Below, in pieces: positions 53,734-62,841 of a DNA stretch of 64,000 nucleotides (position 1 is its first letter; every line of letters starts with the position of its first letter). The DNA comes from Corynebacterium sp. TAE3-ERU12. GTDB taxonomy: Bacteria; Actinomycetota; Actinomycetes; Mycobacteriales; Mycobacteriaceae. Where the stretch lies: NCBI RefSeq assembly GCF_019209905.1, contig NZ_JAHUTM010000001.1, positions 248,001-312,000 on the forward strand. Reading direction: 5' to 3'. The translations under genes and the position numbers were made by a program. The notes beneath the pieces were generated by a model. That model saw only the letters and a list, made by a program, of their open reading frames with translations, did not search any database and had not been told where the DNA came from.

Positions 53734-54879
53734 ATGCGAGTGGCGATTGTGGCGGAGTCTTTCCTCCCGAATATGAACGGTGTGACCAACTCGGTACTCC
53801 GAGTCCTTGACTACCTGGCCGAACATGGCCACGAGGCGTTGGTCATCGCACCGGGGGCCCGGGCCTTCCAGGAAGAAATCGAGTCTTACCGAGGCTTCGA
53901 GATTGTGCGCGTGCCGACGGTGATGGTGCCGCTGATTGATTCTTTGCCGATCGGTGTCCCGCATGGCCGAGTTGCCACCTCCATCCGCGAATTCCACCCC
54001 GACGTGGTTCACCTGGCCTCCCCGTTCGTCCTCGGCGCCGCCGGGGCCTTCACCGCCCGCGCCCTGCGCGTGCCCAGCATCGCCATCTACCAGACCGACG
54101 TCGCCGGTTTTGCCAATAACTACCGGCTGTCGCTGATGTCCACTTTCGCCTGGTACTGGACGAAGGCCATCCACAACAGCTGTAGTCGTACCCTCGCGCC
54201 CTCCTCGCCGACCATCGCGGACCTGGAAAGCCACGGCATTAAACGCATCCACCACTGGGGCCGCGGGGTGGACCTGGAACGCTTCCAGCCGATGAACCGC
54301 AATGAAGAACTGCGCCGCCAGTGGAGCCCCGAGGGCCACCCCATCGTCGGCTATGTCGGGCGTCTGGCCGCCGAGAAAAACGTGCACCGCCTAGAGCAGC
54401 TCGACGCCCGCGACGATATTCAACTCGTCATCGTCGGCGATGGCCCCTCCCGTGCCGACCTGGAACACCGCATGCCCAATGCCGTATTCACCGGTCAGCT
54501 CGGCGGCGACAAACTCGCCGAGGCCTACGCCAGCCTCGACTGCTTCGTGCACCCCGGCGAATGGGAAACCTTCTGCCAGACCATCCAAGAAGCCCACGCC
54601 TCCGGGGTGCCCACCATCGGCCCCAATGCGGGCGGCCCCCGCGACCTCATCCACCCCGGTATCGACGGGGAACTGCTCGAGGTGGACAGCTTCGCCGACA
54701 CTGTGTGCGACGCCGTGGACCGCTGGACCGGCGCGGCATCCTCCAACGCCCTGCGCGCCACCTGCCGTGCCGCAGTCGCCAACCGCAGCTGGGAGGCGCT
54801 TGGCGACGAGTTGATGTCCCACTACGCGGAGGTGGCCGACGTTGAGTCCCGGTTTCGCGAAGACTCCCAAGTCCACTAA
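53734..54879 (+). CDS. mgtA: GDP-mannose-dependent alpha-mannosyltransferase
   Basis: GT4-family glycosyltransferase acting on lipid acceptors in corynebacterial and mycobacterial glycolipid and lipomannan synthesis. Seen: AESFLPNMNGVTNSV at the N-terminus, IYQTDVAGFANNY, VGYVGRLAAEKNVHRL, and the C-terminal GEWETFCQTIQEAHASGVP with the EX7E motif. The ATG at 53734 (381 residues) is eight bases after GGAGG; the GTG at 53728 is too close to it. The acceptor (glucuronosyl or mannosyl lipid) cannot be told from sequence. Confidence 0.9.
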   Translation: MRVAIVAESFLPNMNGVTNSVLRVLDYLAEHGHEALVIAPGARAFQEEIESYRGFEIVRVPTVMVPLIDSLPIGVPHGRVATSIREFHPDVVHLASPFVLGAAGAFTARALRVPSIAIYQTDVAGFANNYRLSLMSTFAWYWTKAIHNSCSRTLAPSSPTIADLESHGIKRIHHWGRGVDLERFQPMNRNEELRRQWSPEGHPIVGYVGRLAAEKNVHRLEQLDARDDIQLVIVGDGPSRADLEHRMPNAVFTGQLGGDKLAEAYASLDCFVHPGEWETFCQTIQEAHASGVPTIGPNAGGPRDLIHPGIDGELLEVDSFADTVCDAVDRWTGAASSNALRATCRAAVANRSWEALGDELMSHYAEVADVESRFREDSQVH

Positions 54880-54976
54880 GCGCCACCTGCGCCGACGGGG
54901 CCGGTTCGTCGGCGTAGCACTAGCAGCTAACCTGCGCTCCTGGTTGCGCCTCGACCGCTAATCCCGCCCAGGCGTG

Positions 54977-54982
54977 TAGCCT
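54977..54982 (+). promoter_or_regulatory. Predicted -10 of leaderless menG
   Basis: TAGCCT seven bases before the GTG at 54990. Confidence 0.5.
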
Positions 54983-54989
54983 GGCCTGC

Positions 54990-55679
54990 GTGGCAAGGGC
55001 AGATCTGCAGAAAAAACCCGCTGAAGTAGCGTCCATGTTCGACGCCGTCGGTAAGCGGTACGACATCACCAACACCGTGATGACCGCCGGACTCGACGGC
55101 TACTGGCGCCGCCGCATCACCAAGCGGCTGGCACCCCGGCCCGGCGAACGCGTCCTCGACCTCGCCGCCGGCACCGCCATCTCCACCATCGCGCTAGCCG
55201 ACAACGGCGCCTGGTGCGTGGCTTGCGATTTCTCCCGCGGCATGCTCAAAGCCGGCGCGCACCGCCCCGTGCCGAAAGTATGCGGCGACGGCATGCACCT
55301 GCCATTTGCCGATGAGAGCTTCGACGCGGTCACCATCACCTGGGGACTGCGCAATATCAACGACCCCGCCGCCGGCCTGCGCGAAATGGCGCGGGTCACC
55401 AAACCCGGCGGTCGCCTCACCGTTGCCGAGTTCTCCACCCCCGCCTGGGCACCATTGGCCGCGGTGTACAAAAACCTCGTACTCGCCGCGCTACCCGGTA
55501 TCGCCCGCGCTGCCTCCTCCAACCCGGAGGCCTACGTCTACCTCGCCGAATCCATCCGCGCCTGGCCGGACCAAGAAGCCCTGGCCCGCCTGATTAACAC
55601 CAACGGCTGGGTCGATTGCGGCTGGCAAAACCTCACCGGCGGCATCGCCGCAATGCACTCCGCCCGCAAACCGGACTAG
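54990..55679 (+). CDS. menG: Demethylmenaquinone methyltransferase
   Basis: UbiE/MenG family; adds the ring methyl group in the last step of menaquinone synthesis. Seen: [18 protein letters not shown] at the N-terminus, the SAM-binding [12 protein letters not shown], and the family motif [23 protein letters not shown]. The 229-residue length is normal. It converges with the reductase menJ, 13 bases apart. Confidence 0.95.
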   Translation: MARADLQKKPAEVASMFDAVGKRYDITNTVMTAGLDGYWRRRITKRLAPRPGERVLDLAAGTAISTIALADNGAWCVACDFSRGMLKAGAHRPVPKVCGDGMHLPFADESFDAVTITWGLRNINDPAAGLREMARVTKPGGRLTVAEFSTPAWAPLAAVYKNLVLAALPGIARAASSNPEAYVYLAESIRAWPDQEALARLINTNGWVDCGWQNLTGGIAAMHSARKPD

Positions 55680-55692
55680 CAGCCACCAACAG

Positions 55693-56991
55693 CTACTCCC
55701 ACGGCTGGCGGGTATCGGCGACCGCCGAAACCCGGCCCGCAGCGCGCCACAGCCGGGCCACCACATCCCGGTCCGACTCATCGACCAGATTGCCCATCAG
55801 TCGCGCCGCTGTGGCCATCACCGGCTCACCCCACGGCGCCCCCATGCCCACCGGGCCCGCCGCCGGTAAGAACCCGGGAATGGTCAGCAAACCAGCCAAC
55901 CGCCGCGCCAACGAAAACGCTGGTCCATAGTGTTGGCGCAGCAACGCCGGCCAGGCGTAGTACAACCCATCGGGGTCGCCAACCGCCGCCGTTATCTGCC
56001 GCACCACCAGGCGCGCCGACTCCAACGCATAATCAATGCCCTCACCATTGAGCGGATTCACCAACGCCGCCGCATCACCAATCAACGCCCAGTTCACACC
56101 GGACACCCCAGTGACTGCGCCGCCCATCGGCAGCAACGCCGAGGTCACATCCTGCGGCTCCCCGAGATTCCACTGGTGTTGCTGCTGGCCCGCGTAGTGG
56201 CGCAGCAGTTTCTTCACATTCGTCCGCGCCGGGCGCTGCTGCGTCGCCAACGCCCCACACCCCAGGTTCACCCGCTGGGTGCCGTTCTCATCGGCCCCCA
56301 ACGGAAAAATCCAGCCATAGCCGGGCTGGGTGGCGCCCTCGTCGTCACGCAACTCCACATCCGAATGGATCCACGGCTCACACCGGTCCGTGGTGCAGTA
56401 CGAGCGCGCCGCAACCCCAAACACATGGTCGCGGTGCCACGTACGGCCCAGTTGCTTACCGACGGGGGAGCGGACCCCATCCGCCACAATCAGATGACGC
56501 AGGCGCACCTCATGAGAGCCATCCGGGCCAGATAACGTCACATGCGACACCGTGCGCACACTCGGCCGATGGACATCGACCACCGAATACCCATCAAGGA
56601 CCTGGGCACCGCACTCGGCGGCATAGCCCAATAACAGCGCATCGAACTCGCGCCGGGCCATCGCCGCCCCAACCTGCGGGAACGCCCCATCGGGCCACGG
56701 TGCAGTCACATCGCGGCCAAACCCATGCAACTTCAGGCCCTTATTGCGCGCCGTTATGACGACATCGTCGGCAAGCCCAAGATGACGCAATTCCGCAATC
56801 GCACGCGGAGTCAGCCCATCACCGCAGGTCTTATCCCGCGGAAACTCGCGGGCATCAGCCACCAGTACCGATAAACCCGCCCGGGCGGCATGAATCGCGG
56901 CGGCTGAACCAGCAGGGCCACCACCTACAACCACCACATCCACAGCGGCGGGCACGGCAGGGGGCGCGGCAGCAGCGTCGGAAATGCTCAT
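55693..56991 (-). CDS. menJ: Geranylgeranyl-reductase-family flavoprotein (menaquinone reductase MenJ type)
   Basis: FAD-dependent reductase; the mycobacterial homologue saturates one double bond of the menaquinone tail. Seen: the Rossmann motif VVVVGGGPAGSAAAIHAARAG, FPRDKTCGDGLTPRAI and the second FAD motif LIGDAAALVNPLNGEGI. The 432-residue length fits. The ATG at 56991 is favoured because TAGCCT lies six bases upstream on the minus strand; a GTG at 56997 falls next to that hexamer. Placement beside menG and the prenyl synthase supports the quinone role. Confidence 0.9.
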   Translation of the reverse strand: MSISDAAAAPPAVPAAVDVVVVGGGPAGSAAAIHAARAGLSVLVADAREFPRDKTCGDGLTPRAIAELRHLGLADDVVITARNKGLKLHGFGRDVTAPWPDGAFPQVGAAMARREFDALLLGYAAECGAQVLDGYSVVDVHRPSVRTVSHVTLSGPDGSHEVRLRHLIVADGVRSPVGKQLGRTWHRDHVFGVAARSYCTTDRCEPWIHSDVELRDDEGATQPGYGWIFPLGADENGTQRVNLGCGALATQQRPARTNVKKLLRHYAGQQQHQWNLGEPQDVTSALLPMGGAVTGVSGVNWALIGDAAALVNPLNGEGIDYALESARLVVRQITAAVGDPDGLYYAWPALLRQHYGPAFSLARRLAGLLTIPGFLPAAGPVGMGAPWGEPVMATAARLMGNLVDESDRDVVARLWRAAGRVSAVADTRQPWE

Positions 56992-56997
56992 TGGCAC

Positions 56998-57003
56998 AGG
57001 CTA
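56998..57003 (-). promoter_or_regulatory. Predicted -10 of leaderless menJ
   Basis: TAGCCT on the minus strand, six bases before the ATG at 56991. Confidence 0.5.
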
Positions 57004-57112
57004 ACCGAGAGTCTTAAGTCCGCAACGAGAGTTCATAAAGGATCTCCGGCAGGCGTAGATTACGCTAGATTCGATACGTTAACCCCAGACCCGATGAGGC
57101 AGGACCCCTTAT

Positions 57113-58153
57113 ATGCTTACCGCCGGCAGCAAGGCTCAAAACGCCCAGCGCACAGGTGGGCGAGGTATTGCCAGCGTTTCACTAGGGGACCCGGAACTGG
57201 AAGCCACTATCACCGCCGGCATGCAGGCCTGCGAAGAACGCATCGACGGCGAACTCGGCCGCGGCGAAGACTTCCTCACCGAACACGTCACCCACCTCGC
57301 AGCCGCCGGCGGCAAACGCTTCCGCCCCATGCTGGCTGTGCTTGCTGCGCAATTCGGCACACACCCAGACTCGCCTGACGTCATCACCGCCGCCACCGTG
57401 GTCGAACTGACCCACCTTGCGACGCTCTACCACGACGACGTCATGGACGAAGCCGACATGCGCCGCGGTGTTCCTTCCGCCAACGCCCGTTGGAATAACT
57501 CCGTCGCCATCCTCGCCGGCGACCTGTTGTTCTCCTCGGCCTCACACCTGCTGGCCGAGTTGGGTACCGACGCGGTGGCCCACTTCGCTGAGACCTTCCG
57601 AATCCTGGTCACCGGCCAGATGCGCGAATCCCTGGGCTGCCCCGAAGGCGGCGACCAAGTCGAGCACTACCTGAAGGTCATCGAGGAAAAAACCGGTGTG
57701 CTCATCGCCACTGCCGGCCACCTCGGCGCCAAGCACGCCGGGGCTGATGAAGCCACTGTGCGGGCGCTGTCTGACTACGGACATAATGTCGGGATGGTCT
57801 TCCAGATTGTCGACGACATCATCGACATCTCCTCAAAGGAAGACGAATCCGGCAAAATCCCCGGCACGGACCTGCGTGAAGGCGTGTTCACCCTGCCGGT
57901 GCTCTACGCCATGCGGGAGGATACCGCTGTCGGTGCGCGGTTGCGCGAGATCCTCACCGGGCCGGTCACCGACGATGGGCTTGTCGACGAAGCACTGGGC
58001 CTGCTCTCCAAATCCAATGGTGCTGAGCGGGCGCTTGCCGACGTACGCAAGTACTCCGAACGCGCCGAGGCCGCTATCGCCGACCTGCCCGATATCCCGG
58101 CCAAGTCCGCGCTGCGCCGCGTACTTGATTACACCGCCGACCGGGTGGGCTAA
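57113..58153 (+). CDS. Polyprenyl diphosphate synthase (menaquinone tail)
   Basis: Trans-prenyltransferase building the C40-C45 tail for MenA. The first Asp-rich motif is LYHDDVMDEADMRRG and the second FQIVDDIIDI; GGKRFRPML binds the substrate diphosphate. The 346-residue length is typical. In front of the first Asp motif are THLATL, with small/medium residues consistent with a long product, though exact chain length cannot be read. Probably has a leadered mRNA (AGGCAGGAC upstream). Confidence 0.92.
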   Translation: MLTAGSKAQNAQRTGGRGIASVSLGDPELEATITAGMQACEERIDGELGRGEDFLTEHVTHLAAAGGKRFRPMLAVLAAQFGTHPDSPDVITAATVVELTHLATLYHDDVMDEADMRRGVPSANARWNNSVAILAGDLLFSSASHLLAELGTDAVAHFAETFRILVTGQMRESLGCPEGGDQVEHYLKVIEEKTGVLIATAGHLGAKHAGADEATVRALSDYGHNVGMVFQIVDDIIDISSKEDESGKIPGTDLREGVFTLPVLYAMREDTAVGARLREILTGPVTDDGLVDEALGLLSKSNGAERALADVRKYSERAEAAIADLPDIPAKSALRRVLDYTADRVG

Positions 58154-58233
58154 ACCGCCCGACAACGGTGCTGAAAGTGCGCGTAGATTACCTGGTTGCG
58201 CTGCGGATTTGCTTTGACTCGCGGCCTCTGGTG

Positions 58234-58239
58234 TAGCAT
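58234..58239 (+). promoter_or_regulatory. Candidate -10 of the tRNA-Tyr gene
   Basis: TAGCAT with a possible -35 (TTGACT, 58214-58219) upstream; the mature tRNA would begin about 43 bases later. Confidence 0.4.
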
Positions 58240-58281
58240 GTGATGCGCACCCGAGAGGGAACGCGCCCGAAAGGGTTTTTC

Positions 58282-58366
58282 GCCAGATTGCCCGAGCGGC
58301 CAAAGGGAGCGGATTGTAAATCCGTCGGCTTTGCCTACGTTGGTTCGAATCCATCATCTGGCACCA
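58282..58366 (+). tRNA. tRNA-Tyr (GTA)
   Basis: Cloverleaf with acceptor GCCAGAT/ATCTGGC, anticodon GTA at 58316-58318, a long variable arm as expected for a class II tRNA, the T-loop GGTTCGAATCC, and an encoded CCA at 58364-58366. Confidence 0.95.
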
Positions 58367-58370
58367 CCTG

Positions 58371-58407
58371 AGGCGCCGCGTGGACGTTATTCCACGCGGC
58401 GCCTTTT
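58371..58407 (+). terminator. Terminator after tRNA-Tyr
   Basis: AGGCGCCGCGTGGA (58371-58384), loop CGTTAT, then its exact complement (58391-58404) and a TTTT run: a textbook intrinsic terminator. Confidence 0.93.
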
Positions 58408-58656
58408 GTGTTGTCTGGGGCGGGGTAGGGAAGCCGGACATGCCCGCAATACTGGCAGCGTGAGGGGCGCGAAGGCCCGAATAGGGCAAGCGTTGTGCGT
58501 ACCGGGTGCGGATAAGTACACCGTGGTACACATAAATGCGTGAGAAAACCGCCGTTGCGCTGGTGATTTGCTCTAAGCGTTAGCTGTTGGTTAATCTTTC
58601 GGAGGCTTCAGCGCACGGCGCACTGCGAAAGTGGTGAGTCGGAAGCGAGAAACCAC

Positions 58657-58729
58657 GCCCCCTTAGCTCAGTCGGCAGAGCGTTTCCATGGTAAGGAAAA
58701 GGTCGACAGTTCGATTCTGTCAGGGGGCT
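58657..58729 (+). tRNA. tRNA-Thr (GGT)
   Basis: Acceptor GCCCCCT/AGGGGGC, D-arm GCTCAGTCGGCAGAGC, anticodon loop ATGGTAA with anticodon GGT, and T-loop AGTTCGATTCT. CCA is not encoded. The preceding stretch 58408-58656 shows no gene. Confidence 0.94.
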
Positions 58730-58793
58730 CTGTTCTTTTGTGCGCCCCGTCCATGACCGCACCGGTTCGCCGGGGAGTGCGCAGACGGACTGC

Positions 58794-58867
58794 GGCGATG
58801 TAGCTCAGATGGTGAGAGCGCACGACTCATAATCGTGAGGTCGGGGGTTCGATCCCCCCCATCGCTA
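58794..58867 (+). tRNA. tRNA-Met (CAT), elongator type
   Basis: Acceptor GGCGATG/CATCGCT, anticodon loop CTCATAA (anticodon CAT), T-loop GGTTCGATCCC. The paired first base of the acceptor stem and the absence of the GGG/CCC initiator stem indicate an elongator tRNA. Confidence 0.93.
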
Positions 58868-58905
58868 CTGGTGACGCAGTCACCTACCTCAACCGGCCCC
58901 CGTGC

Positions 58906-58911
58906 TAGGGT
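58906..58911 (+). promoter_or_regulatory. Candidate -10 for tRNA-Trp and secE
   Basis: TAGGGT 28 bases before tRNA-Trp, suggesting that tRNA-Trp and secE share a transcript. A small GGTGAC/GTCACC hairpin lies at 58870-58884, between tRNA-Met and this site. Confidence 0.4.
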
Positions 58912-58939
58912 TGGGATTCGTTCGCAGTTTTGCGGATGA

Positions 58940-59012
<73 letters not shown>

Positions 59013-59045
59013 CAAATCCAACCAACGCACAGCACGAGGAGTCCC

Positions 59046-59351
59046 GTGGCCGAGCACAACAGCACCACCAGCGCACGCCCCTCCGGCAAGCGCCAGGTCG
59101 AAGGCACCGCATCGACACGCGCCGCGCGTCCGGCCCGCCGCCAGGAAGGTTCCGTTGAAGGTTCCGGCGGCAATCCGATTACTTTCCTTTCGCAGGTTAT
59201 TTCCGAACTGCGCAAAGTCATCTGGCCCACCACCAAGCAGATGATTGTCTACACCGTCGTTGTGCTGCTGTTCCTGGCTTTCACGCTTTTGCTGGTGTGG
59301 GGTGTCGATACCCTCGCAAGCCTAGGTGTCTCCTCCGTTTTCGGGTCTTAG
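59046..59351 (+). CDS. secE: Preprotein translocase subunit SecE
   Basis: Essential small subunit of the SecYEG channel. 101 residues: a charged N-terminal extension of about 50 residues, the conserved amphipathic FLSQVISELRKVIWPTTKQ and a single membrane helix (VYTVVVLLFLAFTLLLVWGV). The GTG start has GAGGAG six bases upstream. The ORF from 58986 would read through tRNA-Trp and is rejected. Confidence 0.94.
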   Translation: MAEHNSTTSARPSGKRQVEGTASTRAARPARRQEGSVEGSGGNPITFLSQVISELRKVIWPTTKQMIVYTVVVLLFLAFTLLLVWGVDTLASLGVSSVFGS

Positions 59352-59364
59352 TGCCTTTCTGGGT

Positions 59365-59370
59365 TATACT
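59365..59370 (+). promoter_or_regulatory. Candidate -10 for nusG
   Basis: TATACT after the secE stop. If used, the hairpin at 59390-59419 would lie in the nusG leader and could act as an attenuator rather than a secE terminator. Confidence 0.35.
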
Positions 59371-59389
59371 TCGGCTCTAACGACGTTTT

Positions 59390-59419
59390 ATCCCGCCACC
59401 GTCTCACGGTAGGCGGGAT
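59390..59419 (+). terminator. Hairpin between secE and nusG
   Basis: ATCCCGCC plus ACCGT, loop CTC, then ACGGT and GGCGGGAT, followed by a T-rich stretch. Confidence 0.75.
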
Positions 59420-59483
59420 TAATCTTTGGTCGCCCTGGCCGTTATGGGTGGGGCTGCCGAACTAGCTGTGAAGGATGATTTCC

Positions 59484-60377
59484 ATGACCGATGGGAACAA
59501 CATGTTCTCTGATTCTGAGGAGAAGGCTTCCGGCTCCTCCCTGGGCGACGCGCTGATCAATGCCGCCCAGGAGTCCTATGGCGAGGATGAGGCCCAGCAG
59601 GCCCAGTCTGAGCCGCAGGTTGATGCTGAGCCGGGCACTGCCGGTATTGACGGTGCCGCCGAGGCCAGTGCGGAAGCCACCGTGCCTGCCGACGGCGACG
59701 CCGCCGATGCGCCTGCCGACGACGCTGAGGTAGACCCGGAAGCGGAGTACCGCCGCAAGCTGCGTGAGTTCCAGCGTGAACTCAAGCGCCGCAAGGGTGA
59801 TTGGTACATCATCCAGTGCTACTCGGGTTATGAGAACAAGGTGAAGACCAACTTGGAGATGCGCGCCCAGACCATGGGTGTGGATGAGCAGATCCATGAG
59901 GTTGTTGTCCCGATCGAAGAGGTCGAAGAGCTGCGCGACGGTAAGCGCAAGATCGTCAAGCGCAAGCTGCTGCCCGGCTATGTGCTGGTGCGCATGGAAC
60001 TTGATGACCCGTCGTGGTCGGTGGTGCGAGACACCCCCGGCGTGACCTCTTTCGTGGGTTCTGAGGGCCACCCGACCCAGGTGAAGATCCGTGAGGTCGC
60101 GAAGTTCCTGATGCCGAAGGAGACCGTCACGAAGTCTCAGGACGCCGCCGAGGCCGAAGCAGCCGTGGCTGTGGCCCCGCAGCCCGAAGCCAGCAAGCCG
60201 AAGATCGATTACGAGGTCGGCGAGTCCGTCACGATTCTGTCCGGCCCGTTCGCATCGGTTGCCGCGACCATCAACGAGATCGATCACAACACCGGCCGAA
60301 TCAAGGCCCTGGTGTCCATCTTTGGTCGTGAAACCCCAGTCGAGCTTGGTCTCGACGAGGTGGAAAAGCTGGATTAG
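59484..60377 (+). CDS. nusG: Transcription termination/antitermination factor NusG
   Basis: RNA-polymerase-associated elongation factor. A 100-residue acidic, Ala-rich N-terminal extension, unusual outside actinobacteria, precedes the NGN domain ([20 protein letters not shown], then [14 protein letters not shown] and TPGVTSFVG). After an Ala/Glu linker, the KOW domain reads [19 protein letters not shown]. The ATG at 59484 is chosen because GAAGGA lies eight bases before it; the ATG at 59475 would overlap that site. 297 residues. Confidence 0.95.
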   Translation: MTDGNNMFSDSEEKASGSSLGDALINAAQESYGEDEAQQAQSEPQVDAEPGTAGIDGAAEASAEATVPADGDAADAPADDAEVDPEAEYRRKLREFQRELKRRKGDWYIIQCYSGYENKVKTNLEMRAQTMGVDEQIHEVVVPIEEVEELRDGKRKIVKRKLLPGYVLVRMELDDPSWSVVRDTPGVTSFVGSEGHPTQVKIREVAKFLMPKETVTKSQDAAEAEAAVAVAPQPEASKPKIDYEVGESVTILSGPFASVAATINEIDHNTGRIKALVSIFGRETPVELGLDEVEKLD

Positions 60378-60413
60378 ACCAGTAGCAGTTTGGGCAGGTA
60401 GCCGTAGTCGGCG

Positions 60414-60656
60414 TACACTGTCCGTTCGTGCATGCGCACGCCCATTGTGAGGTCACTGACCAGCAAGGGAGCTGGACAATCCGCTGTCTGGCTGCGCTTA
60501 TTCCCGAAAAGTCACCGGGGATAAGCAGCAGACCGGTACGTCGGCAAGCAGTCCAGTGTGCTGTGCACCATCGATCCGCGCCGCGGAAGCACACCGCGTC
60601 GGCCGTACCCGGCGAGTCCGGTGCCGCGGCGAAGAATACGAGGAAACAGGAAGAAC
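60414..60656 (+). promoter_or_regulatory. rplK promoter and long leader
   Basis: TACACT at 60414-60419 is a good -10 candidate. The message would then carry a leader of about 230 bases with several GC-rich inverted repeats before the AGGAAG Shine-Dalgarno of rplK. No coding sequence is seen in it; control of ribosomal-protein synthesis is plausible. Confidence 0.45.
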
Positions 60657-61091
60657 ATGGCCCCCAAGAAGAAGCTTCAGGCAGTTATTAAGCTGCAGAT
60701 CCAGGCTGGCCAGGCCAACCCGGCACCGCCGGTCGGTCCGGCCCTCGGCGCCCACGGCGTCAACATCATGGAGTTCTGCAAGGCGTACAACGCGGCGACT
60801 GAGAACCAGCGCGGCAACGTCATCCCGGTCGAGATCAACGTCTACGAAGACCGCTCCTTCGACTTCAAGCTCAAGACCCCGCCGGCAGCCAAGCTGCTGC
60901 TGAAGGCCGCTGGCCTGCAGAAGGGTTCCGGCGTGCCGCACACCGACAAGGTCGGTTCCGTCACCATGGATCAGTGCCGCGAGATCGCCGAGCAGAAGAA
61001 GCCGGACCTCAACGCCAATGATATCGAAGCTGGCGCGAAGATCATCGCCGGCACCGCCCGCTCCATGGGCATCACCGTCGAAGGCTCCTAA
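60657..61091 (+). CDS. rplK: Large ribosomal subunit protein uL11
   Basis: Binds 23S rRNA at the GTPase-associated centre with L10 and is the site needed for RelA activation. 144 residues with the expected opening [26 protein letters not shown] (positions 5-30) and [14 protein letters not shown]. The ATG at 60657 matches family starts; the longer in-frame codon at 60558 lies in the leader. rplA follows. Confidence 0.97.
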
Positions 61092-61187
61092 GTCTTGTGA
61101 CGCGTGCCAACCGGCACACCAAATCCATTTGTGGGAGAGCCAGCTACGGCCCGTACCACAACTCCAAGTACGTGATTGGAATGTGAC

Positions 61188-61904
61188 ATGAGCAAGAACT
61201 CCAAGGCATATAAGGCCGCACTCGAGAAGATCGACGAAGGTCGCATCTACTCCCCGATCGAGGCCACCAAGCTCGTGAAGGACATCGCAGCCGCCAAGTC
61301 CCACGACCCGTCGGTGGATGTCTCCATCCGCCTCGGCGTCGACCCCCGTAAGGCCGACCAGCTGGTCCGCGGCACCGTCTCCCTGCCCAACGGCACCGGT
61401 AAGACCGTGCGCGTGGTTGTCTTCGCCGCTGGCGAAAACGCCACCAAGGCCGAAGAGGCCGGCGCTGACATGGTCGGCACCGACGAGCTGATCGAGAAGA
61501 TCCAGGGCGGCTGGACCGATTTCGACGCCGCTATCGCCACCCCCGACCAGATGGCCAAGGTTGGTCGCGTCGCTCGCGTCCTCGGCCCCCGTGGTCTGAT
61601 GCCGAACCCGAAGACCGGCACCGTCACCACCGACGTTGCCAAGGCTGTCACCGACATCAAGGGCGGCAAGATCTCCTTCCGCGTCGATAAGGCTGCTAAC
61701 CTGCACGCCCTCATCGGCAAGTCCTCCTTCACCGCCGAGCAGCTCGCCGAGAACTACGGTGCGCTCATTGATGAGCTGCTTCGCCTGAAGCCGGCTTCCT
61801 CCAAGGGTCGTTACCTGAAGAAGGTCACCCTCTCGGCGACCAACAGCCCGGGCATCCCGGTCGATAACACCGTCGTGAAGAACTACACCGGCGAAGAGGC
61901 CTAA
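61188..61904 (+). CDS. rplA: Large ribosomal subunit protein uL1
   Basis: L1 stalk protein that helps release tRNA from the E site; in many bacteria it also represses its own operon. 238 residues with [30 protein letters not shown] (spanning about 46-75), [16 protein letters not shown] and the C-terminal [11 protein letters not shown]. The ATG at 61188 is preferred over the TTG at 61176. The 96-base gap from rplK contains a GTGGGAGAG purine-rich stretch but no clear Shine-Dalgarno close to the start. Confidence 0.96.
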   Translation: MSKNSKAYKAALEKIDEGRIYSPIEATKLVKDIAAAKSHDPSVDVSIRLGVDPRKADQLVRGTVSLPNGTGKTVRVVVFAAGENATKAEEAGADMVGTDELIEKIQGGWTDFDAAIATPDQMAKVGRVARVLGPRGLMPNPKTGTVTTDVAKAVTDIKGGKISFRVDKAANLHALIGKSSFTAEQLAENYGALIDELLRLKPASSKGRYLKKVTLSATNSPGIPVDNTVVKNYTGEEA

Positions 61905-61938
61905 AACCCCTCCCCGCCGCGCCTGGGTGCCAGGCCCT

Positions 61939-61974
61939 ATCGCCCCGACTGCCGTTATGCGCAGTCGGGGCGAT
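61939..61974 (+). terminator. Terminator after rplA
   Basis: ATCGCCCCGACTGC (61939-61952) and its complement ending at 61974 form a strong hairpin with a following TTTTGT. Confidence 0.9.
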
Positions 61975-62054
61975 TTTGTGTTCTATGGTGTGGCGCGGTA
62001 TTGTTCGCAACGCATCGTGATGGACAGCACCGAGGTGGTGTTCCGTCACCGCAC

Positions 62055-62253
62055 ATTCACCGAAGACCGCCGGTTCCCCGCACATCCTTGTGGGGTGAAG
62101 GTCCAACGCTGTGTTGGCGGCCCGCGTAGGGGAAGAACGTAGACACGAGATTCTCGCGTCCCGACGCTTTCCGCTGCGCTCGGGGCGTTTTTGCATGGTA
62201 GGGCCTTCTTCGTCGGCGGAATAACCGACACCAGGAAGGAGGCGAGAGTACCC
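62055..62253 (+). ncRNA. L10 leader (autoregulatory mRNA element) of rplJ-rplL
   Basis: The stretch from ACCGAAGACCGCCGGTT through GGCGGCCCGCGTAGGGG resembles the actinobacterial ribosomal-protein L10 leader, to which the L10-L12 complex binds to control its own synthesis. A CGACGC...GCGTTTTT stem followed by T5 at about 62160-62194 could be an attenuator. The gap 61905-62253 contains only this and the rplA terminator. Confidence 0.6.
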
Positions 62254-62766
62254 ATGGCAGTTAACGAAACCAAGAAGGCCGCTGTTGCGGCCCTGAAGCA
62301 GGAGTTCGACGAAGCCAACGCGACCGTGCTGACCGAATACCGCGGCATGTCCGTTGCTGAAATCACTGAGCTGCGTCGTGCACTTGGCTCCGATGTCACG
62401 TACTCCGTCGCCAAGAACACCATGATCCGGCTCGCCGCTGCTGAAGCGGGAGTCGAGGGTCTGGACGAGCATCTGACCGGCCCGACTGCTATTGCCTTTA
62501 TTAAGGGCGAGCCAGTCGACGCTGCGAAGGCGATGAAGAAGTTCGCCGATGACAATAAGAAGCTCGTCATCAAGGGCGGTCACGTCGACGGTGTGGCTAT
62601 TGACGCCGCACAGTTCGGTGCCCTCGCGGAGATGGACAACCGCGAAACCACGCTGGCAAAGCTGGCTGGTGCCTTCAATGGCGTTCTGGCGAACGTCGCC
62701 GGCCTGCTCGATGCTCCTACCTCCTCCGTGGCCCGCCTCGCAGCGGCCCTGGAAGAGAAGAAGTAG
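62254..62766 (+). CDS. rplJ: Large ribosomal subunit protein uL10
   Basis: Base of the L12 stalk. 170 residues: the KKAAVAALKQEFDEANATVLTEYRGMSVAEI N-terminal rRNA-binding domain (from about residue 7), then KNTMIRLAA, and a C-terminal helix for L12 dimers. The ATG at 62254 has AGGAAGGAGG upstream; a longer in-frame start at 62191 lies within the leader. rplL follows 75 bases later. Confidence 0.96.
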   Translation: MAVNETKKAAVAALKQEFDEANATVLTEYRGMSVAEITELRRALGSDVTYSVAKNTMIRLAAAEAGVEGLDEHLTGPTAIAFIKGEPVDAAKAMKKFADDNKKLVIKGGHVDGVAIDAAQFGALAEMDNRETTLAKLAGAFNGVLANVAGLLDAPTSSVARLAAALEEKK

Positions 62767-62841
62767 TAACTCGGGCCCGGCCCACGCACATCACACATCT
62801 GCGGCAACGTTCGCCGCATCATTCTTTACAGGAGAACACTC

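Noticed and set aside
54842..54961. Possible 39-codon basic peptide frame between mgtA and menG
   Set aside because: Its only start is a TTG inside mgtA without Shine-Dalgarno or -10, and no homologue is known to me; left unannotated.
58430..58656. Hidden gene or RNA between tRNA-Tyr and tRNA-Thr
   Set aside because: No convincing frame, tRNA fold or conserved motif was seen in this stretch.
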